Part shown: one piece after another, positions 35,672 through 43,145 of the stretch
How the letters are laid out: each line of letters begins with the position of its first letter
How positions within the stretch are numbered: position 1 is the first letter of the stretch
Assembly: GCF_019145435.1 (NCBI RefSeq)
Contig: NZ_JAHSTS010000002.1
Coordinates: forward strand, 186,001-250,000
Length of the DNA: 64,000 nt
Direction: 5' to 3'
Source: Pseudomonas ekonensis
GTDB lineage: Bacteria > Pseudomonadota > Gammaproteobacteria > Pseudomonadales > Pseudomonadaceae
The notes under the pieces: model-generated
Seen by the model: the letters and a program-made list of their open reading frames with translations, nothing else
Told to the model about the DNA's origin: nothing
Databases searched by the model: none
Made by a program: the position numbers and the translations under genes

Positions 35672-36720
35672 TGACTGATCTGGATGCGGCCGACGCGCTG
35701 CTGGATCAGGTCAACCGGGCCAGGGCCGACGCCACGCCGCTGAAGATCCAGGGCGGCAACAGCAAGGCGTTTCTCGGCCGCGAAGTGGCCGGCGAGGTGC
35801 TCGACACCCGCGCCCACCGGGGCATCGTGCGCTACGAACCGTCGGAGCTGGTGGTCAGCGTGCGGGCCGGAACGCCGCTGAATGAACTGCTGGCGACGCT
35901 CGACGCCGCCGGGCAGATGCTGCCCTGCGAACCGCCGTCCTTCAGCGAATCCGCCACGGTCGGCGGCATGATCGCCACCGGACTGTCGGGGCCGCGGCGC
36001 CCTTGGGCCGGCTCGGTGCGCGACTTCGTCCTCGGCACCCGGGTCATCACCGGCCTCGGCCAGCACCTGCGCTTCGGCGGCGAAGTGATGAAGAACGTCG
36101 CCGGTTACGACCTTTCCCGTTTGCTGGCGGGCAGCCACGGCTGCCTTGGCGTGCTGACCGAAGTTTCGCTCAAAGTGCTGCCCAAACCCCGGCAGTGCCT
36201 GAGCCTGCGCCTGGAGATCGACTGCACGCGAGCCCTGGCGAACCTCATCGAGTGGGGCCGGCAAGCGCTGCCGATCAGCGGCGCCTGCCATGACGGCGCG
36301 GCGCTGTACCTACGCCTTGAAGGCGGTGAAGGTTCGGTGTCCGCCGCCCATCAACGGCTCGGCGGCGAGCCGTTGGACTCAGCGTTCTGGTCGGACCTTA
36401 ACGAACAGCGCCTGAGCTTTTTCGACGAAGGCCCGCCGCTGTGGCGCCTGTCGCTGCCCCATCACCCCAAACCGCTGGCGTTGCCCGGAACCCAGCTGGT
36501 CGATTGGGCCGGCGCCCAGCGCTGGCTGAAATCCGATGCACCCGACGTTCAGCGCATCGCCCATGAGCTCGGCGGCCACGCCACCTGCTTCAGCCACGGC
36601 GCCAGCGACACGCCCTTTCAGCCGCTGCCCCCGGCGCTGATGCGCTACCACCGCCAGCTCAAGGCGCAACTCGACCCGCAAGGGCTGTTCAACCCCGGCC
36701 GGATGTACGCGGAGCTTTAG
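35671..36720 (+). CDS. glcE: Glycolate oxidase subunit GlcE
   Basis: 349 residues from ATG 35671, which shares one base with the glcD stop (TAATG). Shorter FAD-binding homologue of Glc[50 protein letters not shown] and [14 protein letters not shown]. Ends with GLFNPGRMY, the typical GlcE C terminus. Part of the GlcDEF complex. Confidence 0.95.
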   Translation: MTDLDAADALLDQVNRARADATPLKIQGGNSKAFLGREVAGEVLDTRAHRGIVRYEPSELVVSVRAGTPLNELLATLDAAGQMLPCEPPSFSESATVGGMIATGLSGPRRPWAGSVRDFVLGTRVITGLGQHLRFGGEVMKNVAGYDLSRLLAGSHGCLGVLTEVSLKVLPKPRQCLSLRLEIDCTRALANLIEWGRQALPISGACHDGAALYLRLEGGEGSVSAAHQRLGGEPLDSAFWSDLNEQRLSFFDEGPPLWRLSLPHHPKPLALPGTQLVDWAGAQRWLKSDAPDVQRIAHELGGHATCFSHGASDTPFQPLPPALMRYHRQLKAQLDPQGLFNPGRMYAEL

Positions 36721-36722
36721 CC

Positions 36723-37943
36723 ATGCAGACCAGCCTCAGCGAACAGGCCCGACAACTGCCCAGGGCGGCCGAAGCGGAAAAGATCCTGCGCACCTGTGTG
36801 CACTGCGGCTTCTGCAACGCCACCTGCCCGACCTACCAACTGCTGGGCGACGAGCTGGACGGCCCGCGCGGTCGCATCTACCTGATCAAGCAGGTGCTCG
36901 AAGGCGCACCGGCCACCGCCCAGACCCAACTGCACCTGGACCGCTGCCTGTCGTGCCGCAATTGCGAGACCACCTGCCCTTCCGGCGTCGATTACCACAA
37001 CCTGCTGGACATCGGCCGGGCCGTGGTCGACCGCGCCGTGCCGCGCCCGCCGGGCCAGCGCCTGCTGCGCGAAAGCCTGCGGGCCCTGGCGCCCAATAAG
37101 GGCCTGTTCAAAGGTTTGCTGAGGATCGGCGCGACGTTTCGCCCGCTGCTGCCGCGCCCTCTGGAGGCCAAACTGCCGGCGCCTTCCTCGGCGAACGGTG
37201 CGCGCCCCGTCCCGCGTCACCCGCGGCGGGTGCTGCTGTTGGAAGGTTGCGTGCAGCCTGGGCTGTCGCCCAACACCAACGACGCGACGGCCCGGGTGCT
37301 CGACCGGCTCGGCATCAGCGTCACTCCGGTCAGCGAAGCCGGCTGCTGCGGCGCCCTCGACTACCACCTCGATGCCCAGGCCAAGGGGCTGGAGCGTGCC
37401 CGCCGCAACATCGACGCCTGGTGGCCGCACCTGGAAAACGGTGCCGAGGCCATCGTCCAGACCGCCAGCGGCTGCGGCGCGTTCATCAAGGATTACGGGC
37501 ATCTGCTGGCGCACGACCCGGCCTACGCGGACAAGGCCCGACAGGTCAGCGAACGGTCGCTGGATCTGGTGCAGGTCCTGGCGCAGGAGCCCCTCGAACG
37601 GGTGTGCAGCGCCGGCCAACGCCGCATCGCCGTGCATTGCCCCTGCACCCTGCAACACGCGCTGAAACTGGGCGGCGCCGTGGAAGCGCTGCTGACCCGC
37701 CTGGGCTTCAGCCTCACGGCGGTGCCGGACGGCCATCTGTGCTGCGGCTCGGCCGGCACCTATTCGCTGACCCAGCCGACGCTCGCCCGGCAACTGCGCG
37801 ACAACCGCCTCAACGCCCTGGAAAGCGGCCGTCCGGATCTGATCGTCACCGCCAATGTCGGCTGCCAAAGCCATCTGGGCAGCGCCGGACGCACACCGGT
37901 GCGGCACTGGATCGAGCTGGTGGATCAGTCGTTGGCAGAATGA
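36723..37943 (+). CDS. glcF: Glycolate oxidase iron-sulfur subunit GlcF
   Basis: 406 residues, two bases after glcE. Two 4Fe-4S ferredoxin motifs ([12 protein letters not shown] and [12 protein letters not shown]), followed by two cysteine-rich CCG domains (GCCGALDYH and [10 protein letters not shown]). It carries electrons from the flavin subunits to the membrane. Confidence 0.95.
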   Translation: MQTSLSEQARQLPRAAEAEKILRTCVHCGFCNATCPTYQLLGDELDGPRGRIYLIKQVLEGAPATAQTQLHLDRCLSCRNCETTCPSGVDYHNLLDIGRAVVDRAVPRPPGQRLLRESLRALAPNKGLFKGLLRIGATFRPLLPRPLEAKLPAPSSANGARPVPRHPRRVLLLEGCVQPGLSPNTNDATARVLDRLGISVTPVSEAGCCGALDYHLDAQAKGLERARRNIDAWWPHLENGAEAIVQTASGCGAFIKDYGHLLAHDPAYADKARQVSERSLDLVQVLAQEPLERVCSAGQRRIAVHCPCTLQHALKLGGAVEALLTRLGFSLTAVPDGHLCCGSAGTYSLTQPTLARQLRDNRLNALESGRPDLIVTANVGCQSHLGSAGRTPVRHWIELVDQSLAE

Positions 37944-38031
37944 AGTCCGTAGGATTCTTCGTTTGCCCGCGCAGGAGAAGGCTGCGATCTTTTCCTCCAT
38001 CCTCTACGTGACCGTGCCAGGAATTTTTTTC

Positions 38032-39417
38032 ATGACCGTGCAGCCTTTCGTCAGCCCCGACCTGATCCGTCAACGCTTCTCCAAGGCGATGTCCGACATG
38101 TACCGCGAAGAGGTGCCGCTGTACGGCGCGTTGATGGAACTGGTGGAGCAGACCAACCGCGACGTGCTCGCCCGGGATCCGCACATCGCCCGGCAACTGG
38201 CCGACACCGGCGAGATGCAGCGGCTGGACATGGAACGCCACGGCGCGATCCGCGTCGGCACCGCCACGGAACTGGCCACCCTCGCCCGCCTGTTCCAGGT
38301 GATGGGCATGCAACCGGTGGGCTACTACGACCTGACCCCGGCGGGAGTGCCGGTGCATTCCACGGCGTTTCGCGCGGTGCACGAAGCGGCGCTGCAGGTC
38401 AGTCCGTTCCGGGTGTTCACCTCGCTGTTGCGCCTGGAACTGATCGAGGATCCTGAACTGCGGGCCTTTGCCCAGTCCGTGCTGGATCGGCGCTCGATCT
38501 TCACCCCGGCCGCGCTGCGCCTGATCGAACAGGCGGAAACCGCCGGCGGCCTCACCGAAGCCGAAGCCGAGGAATTTGTCCTGCAAGCGCTGGAGACCTT
38601 TCGCTGGCACCACAGTGCCACCGTCACCGCCGCGCAGTACCAGACCCTCAGTGCCCAGCACCGCCTGATCGCCGACGTCGTCGCCTTCAAAGGCCCGCAC
38701 ATCAACCACCTCACTCCGCGCACCCTGGACATCGACATCGTGCAGGCGCAGATGCCGCTGCACGGCATCACCCCCAAAGCCGTGGTCGAAGGCCCGCCGC
38801 GCCGGCAGTGCCCGATCCTGCTGCGCCAGACCAGCTTCAAGGCCCTCGACGAACCGGTCGCCTTCACTGACCAAGCGCAAACCCATGGCAGCCACAGCGC
38901 CCGCTTCGGCGAGATCGAGCAGCGCGGCGCCGCGCTGACGCCCAAGGGCCGCGCCCTCTACGACCGCTTGCTGAACGCCGCCCGGGACGCGCTCGGCGAC
39001 TTCCCCAACGAAGGCAATGCCGCACGCTACAACGCGCTGATGACCCAGCACTTTGGCGAATTTCCTGACAACCTCGACGGCATGCGGGAGCAGGAACTGG
39101 CCTACTTCCGCTATTTCGCCACCGAACAGGGGTTGGCGGCGCGTCCCGGCGAGGCTTCGCTGGCCCAACTGCTGCGCGACGGCCATGTGAAAGCGGAGCC
39201 GCTGGTGTACGAAGATTTCCTGCCGGTGAGCGCGGCGGGGATCTTTCAGTCGAACCTGGGGGACGCCGCCCAGGCGCATTACGGCGAACACTCAAACCGA
39301 CAAGCCTTCGAGCAGGCGCTGGGCCGCACGACCATCGATGAGCTGGCGTTGTACGCCGACACCCAACGGCGCTCGCTGGAGGCCTGCGCCGAAGCATTGG
39401 GTCTGAAACGTCTTTGA
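38032..39417 (+). CDS. hglS: 2-oxoadipate dioxygenase/decarboxylase (HglS/YdcJ, DUF1338)
   Basis: 461 residues from ATG 38032. DUF1338/YdcJ family. Likely iron ligands are in RWHHSATVT and INHLTPRTLD, and the substrate Arg region is in ROQ-like GPPRRQCPI. The family enzyme from P. putida (HglS) converts 2-oxoadipate to D-2-hydroxyglutarate and CO2 in D-lysine catabolism. The gene follows glcF by 88 bases; no lysine-pathway gene adjoins it. The long open frame upstream of this ATG overlaps glcF and is not coding. Confidence 0.88.
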   Translation: MTVQPFVSPDLIRQRFSKAMSDMYREEVPLYGALMELVEQTNRDVLARDPHIARQLADTGEMQRLDMERHGAIRVGTATELATLARLFQVMGMQPVGYYDLTPAGVPVHSTAFRAVHEAALQVSPFRVFTSLLRLELIEDPELRAFAQSVLDRRSIFTPAALRLIEQAETAGGLTEAEAEEFVLQALETFRWHHSATVTAAQYQTLSAQHRLIADVVAFKGPHINHLTPRTLDIDIVQAQMPLHGITPKAVVEGPPRRQCPILLRQTSFKALDEPVAFTDQAQTHGSHSARFGEIEQRGAALTPKGRALYDRLLNAARDALGDFPNEGNAARYNALMTQHFGEFPDNLDGMREQELAYFRYFATEQGLAARPGEASLAQLLRDGHVKAEPLVYEDFLPVSAAGIFQSNLGDAAQAHYGEHSNRQAFEQALGRTTIDELALYADTQRRSLEACAEALGLKRL

Positions 39418-39432
39418 GGTCGGCTGGCCATG

Positions 39433-39557
39433 CTGCGCAAGAAGTTGCGCAGTCTTTCCGTGAAATGCCTGGCACAGCACGCTGGAAGCCTTGAACGACG
39501 GGGCTTCCAGCCAAGTGCGCAAGAAGTTGCGCAGCACTGCGCAACTTCTTGCGCACT
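39433..39557. promoter_or_regulatory. Three copies of TGCGCAA-GAAG-TTGCGCA, two as a 21-base perfect inverted repeat
   Basis: The copies are at 39433-39452, 39514-39534 and, inverted, at 39537-39557. The last two pair perfectly over 21 bases with a two-base loop. Each copy is itself a dyad (TGCGCAA / TTGCGCA). A further nine-base hairpin (CTGGAAGCC / GGCTTCCAG, 39482-39510) lies between them. The region starts after hglS and lies 85 to 200 bases before the sigma-54-like element of hcp. This is the normal place for activator sites of sigma-54 enhancer-binding proteins. Apart from this, the 308-base gap holds an AT-rich stretch and the hcp promoter. Confidence 0.6.
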
Positions 39558-39639
39558 TTCCGAAGGATTTCGCTGGCCTGATCGGCCACTACCCAGATAA
39601 ACCCATATAAACCACTGATTTATATCGATTTTTTATATC

Positions 39640-39655
39640 TGGCACGCTCCTTGAT
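39640..39655 (+). promoter_or_regulatory. Near-consensus sigma-54 promoter of hcp
   Basis: TGGCACGCTCCTTGAT fits the consensus TGGCACG-N4-TTGCW except that the -12 GC is GA. GG and GA are ten bases apart. It lies about 70 bases before the hcp start and follows an AT-rich stretch (39611-39639) of the kind often bound by IHF. Many T6SS hcp and vgrG genes in Pseudomonas and Vibrio use sigma-54. Confidence 0.5.
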
Positions 39656-39725
39656 AACAGTCAGGCACCCACCGGGCGATTCCGCCTCCCGGGCACCCTA
39701 ACTCAATCCGCAAGGAGCACCTCCC

Positions 39726-40241
39726 ATGGCAACACCAGCGTACATGTCGGTTACCGGCGAAAAACAAGGCCTGATCACTGCCGGCGCCTTCACCGCCGAC
39801 TCCGTTGGCAACACCTACCAGGAAGGTCACGAAGACCAGGTCATGGTTCAGGCGTTCAGCCACGACGTGATCATCCCGCGTGACCCGCAATCCGGCCAGC
39901 CAACCGGCCAGCGCGTTCACAAGCCAGTGATCATCACCAAGGTCTACGACAAGGCTTCGCCTCTGCTGCAAGCTGCCCTGACCTCCGGCGAGCGCATGAG
40001 CGAAATCGTCATCCAGTGGTACCGCACTTCGGCTCAAGGCACCCAAGAGCACTACTACACCACCAAACTGGAAGACGCGATCATCGTCGCCATCAACAAC
40101 AAAATGCACAACTGCCAGGATCCAGGCAACTCGCACTTCACCCACCTGGAAGAAGTGCAGTTCACCTACCGCAAAATCACCTGGACCCACGAAGTATCCG
40201 GTACTTCGGGTTCCGATGACTGGCGTGCTCCAGTCGTTTAA
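39726..40241 (+). CDS. hcp: Type VI secretion tube protein Hcp
   Basis: 171 residues from ATG 39726, with AAGGAG at 39712-39717. Hcp1-family beta-barrel that stacks as hexamers to form the inner tube and carries effectors. Recognisable segments: PAYMSVTGEKQGLITAG, VMVQAFSHDVIIPRDPQSG, KPVIITKVYDKASPLL and QHTHLEEVQFTYRKI-like end (FTHLEEVQFTYRKITWTHE). There are no structural T6SS genes in the window, so this is an orphan hcp heading a vgrG-effector island. Confidence 0.97.
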   Translation: MATPAYMSVTGEKQGLITAGAFTADSVGNTYQEGHEDQVMVQAFSHDVIIPRDPQSGQPTGQRVHKPVIITKVYDKASPLLQAALTSGERMSEIVIQWYRTSAQGTQEHYYTTKLEDAIIVAINNKMHNCQDPGNSHFTHLEEVQFTYRKITWTHEVSGTSGSDDWRAPVV

Positions 40242-40261
40242 TTACGGCTGATCGCTACACG

Positions 40262-40286
40262 CATCGACCAGCCCTGCTGGTCGATG
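40262..40286 (+). terminator. Hairpin between hcp and vgrG, probable partial terminator
   Basis: CATCGACCAGC / GCTGGTCGATG is a perfect eleven-base-pair stem with a three-base loop, 20 bases after the hcp stop, followed by TTGTTT. It probably makes hcp mRNA more abundant than vgrG mRNA. Read-through would supply the downstream genes. Confidence 0.65.
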
Positions 40287-40369
40287 TTGTTTACGCACCT
40301 CCAGAATTTCGCGTGCGCAGGACCGCTTGGCGGCACCGGCGGACGCCGCTGCAGCACGAGGAACAAGGG

Positions 40370-42412
40370 ATGTTCGCGCCGGCCAACGAAACACATTTTG
40401 CCCTGACCATCGAAGGCCTTTCCGCCGACTTCCAGGTATTCACCCTGCAAGGCCGCGAAGCCGTCAGCGAGCCGTACGCCTTCCAGGTGGAACTGGTCAG
40501 TGAGCAGCCGTCGCTGGGCCTCGAGACCCTGCTGCACAAACCGGCCTTCCTGCAGCTGTCGCCCGACGGCAGCGGCATCCACGGCCTGATCTACCGCGCC
40601 GCGCAAGGCGACTCCGGCAAGCGCCTGACCCGCTACTCCGTGACCCTGCGCCCGCAACTGGCCTACCTCGCGCACCGGGTCAACCAGCGCATCTTCCAGA
40701 ACCTCAGCGTGCCGAAGATCATCGGCAAGGTGCTGGAGGAACACGGCATCCAGGCCAACGCCTACGCCTTCAAGACCGGCTCGGTCTATCCCGAGCGGAT
40801 CTACTGCGTGCAGTACGACGAGTCGGACCTGCACTTCATCCAGCGCCTGTGCGAAGAGGAAGGCATCCACTTCCACTTCCAGCACAGCGCCACGGCCCAC
40901 AAGCTGGTGTTCGGCGATGACCAGACGGTGTTCCCGAAACTGGCGCCCGTGGCCTACCAGCAAGACTCCGGCATGGTCGCCAGCGACCCGGTGATCAAGC
41001 GCTTCGACCTGCGCCTGGAAACCCGCACCAGCCGCACCACCCGCCGCGACTACGACTTCGAGAAGCCGCGCCTGACCCTCGAGAGCGAGAACCGCGGCGA
41101 CGCCCTGCCCGACCTCGAGGACTACGACTACCCGGGCCGCTTCATCGACCGCGAGCGCGGCAAGCACCTGGCCAAGCGTGCCCTCGAGCGCCACCGCAGC
41201 GACTTCCGCCTCGCCGAAGGCCGCAGCGACCAGCCACGCCTGGTCAGCGGCCACTTCCTGGCCCTGACGGCGCACCCCAAGGCGCAGTGGAACGACCTCT
41301 GGCTGCTCACCGAAATCCTCCACGAAGGCAAGCAGCCGCAGGTGCTGGAAGAGTCGGTGACCAGCGACACCACGGCGCTCAAGGACGACTTCCACCAGGG
41401 CTACCGCAACCGCTTCCAGGCCACCCCGTGGGACGTGCCCAACCGCCCGCCCCTGCGCCACCCGAAACCGCGCATCCTCGGCAGCCAGAGCGCCGTGGTC
41501 ACCGGCCCCAAGGGCGAAGAGATCCACTGCGACCAGTACGGCCGCGTCAAGGTGCAGTTCCACTGGGACCGCGAAGGCCAGGCCGACGACAAGACCACCT
41601 GCTGGCTGCGCGTCTCCTCGGCCTGGGCCGGCGCCCAGTACGGCGGCATCGCCATCCCGCGCATCGGCATGGAGGTGCTGGTCACCTTCCTTGAAGGCGA
41701 CCCCGACCAGCCCTTGGTCAGCGGCTGCCTGTACCACAAGGAAAACACCGTCCCCTACGCCCTGCCGGCCAACAAGACCCGCAGCACCTTCAAGACCCTC
41801 AGTTCCCTGGGCGGAGGCGGCTTCAACGAGCTGCGCATCGAGGACAAGAAAGGCCAGGAGCAGATCTTCCTGCACGCCCAGCGCGACTGGGACGAGAACG
41901 TCGAGCACGACCAGAAGATCCGCGTCGGCAACGAGCGCCACGACACCGTCGAAAAGAACAGCTACAGCGAGTTCAAGGCCGAGGAGCACCACACCGTCTA
42001 CCAGGACCGCAAGGTCGAGGCCCGGGCCAACGATCACCTGACCGTGGGCGTCAACCAGCACATCAAGATCGGCACCGGCCAGTTCATCGACGCCGGCCAG
42101 GAGATCCACCTGAGCAGCGGCCTGAAGGTCGTGCTCGAGGCCGGCAGCGAACTGACCCTGGTCGGCGGCGGCAGCTTCGTCAAGATCGACGGCGGCGGCG
42201 TGACCCTGAGCGGCCCGGCGATCAACGTCAACTCCGGCGGCGGCCCGGGCAGCGGCACCGGCGCCGCCCCGCTGATGCCCGGCGCGCTGAAACAGGCCGA
42301 CGCCGACAAGGCCGGCGCCGTGCTCACCCCGGCGCAGGTCAACACCCTCAAACGCAACGCGCCGTTCTGCGAAGAATGCGAAAAATGCAAGGCAGGTGCC
42401 TGTGCCATCTGA
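40370..42412 (+). CDS. vgrG: Type VI secretion spike protein VgrG (TssI)
   Basis: 680 residues from ATG 40370, with AAGGG close upstream; the frame open to 40313 lacks a ribosome site. Order of domains: gp27-like base (FALTIEGLSADFQVFTLQGREA, LVSEQPSLGLETLL), gp5-like OB region (VVTGPKGEEIHCDQYGRVKV, FHWDREGQ, SAWAGAQYGGIAIPRIGMEV) and a beta-helix needle with repeats (HDTVEKNSYSEFKAEEHHTV). It has no extra C-terminal effector domain, but the tail is Cys-rich (FCEECEKCKAGACAI). It carries the downstream Rhs effector on its tip through the DUF4123 adaptor. Confidence 0.97.
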   Translation: MFAPANETHFALTIEGLSADFQVFTLQGREAVSEPYAFQVELVSEQPSLGLETLLHKPAFLQLSPDGSGIHGLIYRAAQGDSGKRLTRYSVTLRPQLAYLAHRVNQRIFQNLSVPKIIGKVLEEHGIQANAYAFKTGSVYPERIYCVQYDESDLHFIQRLCEEEGIHFHFQHSATAHKLVFGDDQTVFPKLAPVAYQQDSGMVASDPVIKRFDLRLETRTSRTTRRDYDFEKPRLTLESENRGDALPDLEDYDYPGRFIDRERGKHLAKRALERHRSDFRLAEGRSDQPRLVSGHFLALTAHPKAQWNDLWLLTEILHEGKQPQVLEESVTSDTTALKDDFHQGYRNRFQATPWDVPNRPPLRHPKPRILGSQSAVVTGPKGEEIHCDQYGRVKVQFHWDREGQADDKTTCWLRVSSAWAGAQYGGIAIPRIGMEVLVTFLEGDPDQPLVSGCLYHKENTVPYALPANKTRSTFKTLSSLGGGGFNELRIEDKKGQEQIFLHAQRDWDENVEHDQKIRVGNERHDTVEKNSYSEFKAEEHHTVYQDRKVEARANDHLTVGVNQHIKIGTGQFIDAGQEIHLSSGLKVVLEAGSELTLVGGGSFVKIDGGGVTLSGPAINVNSGGGPGSGTGAAPLMPGALKQADADKAGAVLTPAQVNTLKRNAPFCEECEKCKAGACAI

Positions 42413-43145
42413 TCGACTGACACCCCGCGACTGGCTGACCCGCCAGCCCCTGCAGACCGGCGAACGCCTGTACCTGGTCATCAGCGCCGCCAGCAACGCC
42501 GACGGCCTGAAAACCCTGTACATGAGCGAACCCGCCACCCAGCTCGTGCCGATCTGGAACGACACCCCCTACGCCAGCTGGAAACCGGTGATGCCCTACG
42601 TCACCGAACTCAAGCCCGACTCCGCGTTCCTGCCCTGGATCGCCGACACCGACGCCCTCGACTGGGGCTGGCTGGCCGTCTCCCGCAGCGAACCCGACGA
42701 AGTCTTCGAACACCTGCGCAGCCTCACCCAAGTGAAGATGCCGGACGGGACCGAGGTGTTCTTCCGCTTTTGGGACGGCCGGCACATCCACCCGATCCTC
42801 AAAGGGCTGGGCGAAGCGGCCGGGGAACTGCTGCCGGTGTTCGAACGCTACCTGATCAACGGGCAAAGCCTGGAGGTCGGGCCGCGGGTGGTGAGGAAGG
42901 CGAAGGACTGGCCGTGGTGGGAGGTGCCGAAGGGGTTGTTGGATGGGCTGATGGCCGAGAACCCGTCGACCGTCATCGGCAACATGATGCAGTGGCTGCT
43001 GGATGAGCATGCCGACCTGTACTTCTCGTTCCCCGAGTCGAACCTGCAAAAGAAAGTGGCGCGCTTCGTAAAGCGAACGCCGCTCACGGAAGAAAATTTT
43101 ACTGGGTTGTTGAAGGCCCATTTGGAAAGTGAGGTGGCGGTATGA
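42402..43145 (+). CDS. DUF4123 effector chaperone/adaptor (Tap/TEC)
   Basis: 247 residues from GTG 42402; GTG 42396 is equally in frame. It overlaps the vgrG stop. DUF4123 domain at the N-terminal half (RLYLVISAASNADGLKTLYM, AFLPWIADTDALDWGWLAVS, LRSLTQVKMPDGTEVFFRFWD). These proteins bind a specific effector and load it on VgrG without being secreted. It lies directly between vgrG and the Rhs gene and overlaps the latter by four bases, so it is the dedicated adaptor of that Rhs. Confidence 0.93.
   Translation: MPSDRLTPRDWLTRQPLQTGERLYLVISAASNADGLKTLYMSEPATQLVPIWNDTPYASWKPVMPYVTELKPDSAFLPWIADTDALDWGWLAVSRSEPDEVFEHLRSLTQVKMPDGTEVFFRFWDGRHIHPILKGLGEAAGELLPVFERYLINGQSLEVGPRVVRKAKDWPWWEVPKGLLDGLMAENPSTVIGNMMQWLLDEHADLYFSFPESNLQKKVARFVKRTPLTEENFTGLLKAHLESEVAV

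Noticed and set aside
37855..38031. 59-codon N-terminal extension of the HglS frame
   Set aside because: It overlaps the end of glcF and lies outside the HglS family length. ATG 38032 fits the family start.
40238..42565. 775-codon minus-strand frame
   Set aside because: It is the antisense of vgrG. GC-rich third positions leave antisense frames open. The plus strand has clear VgrG motifs.
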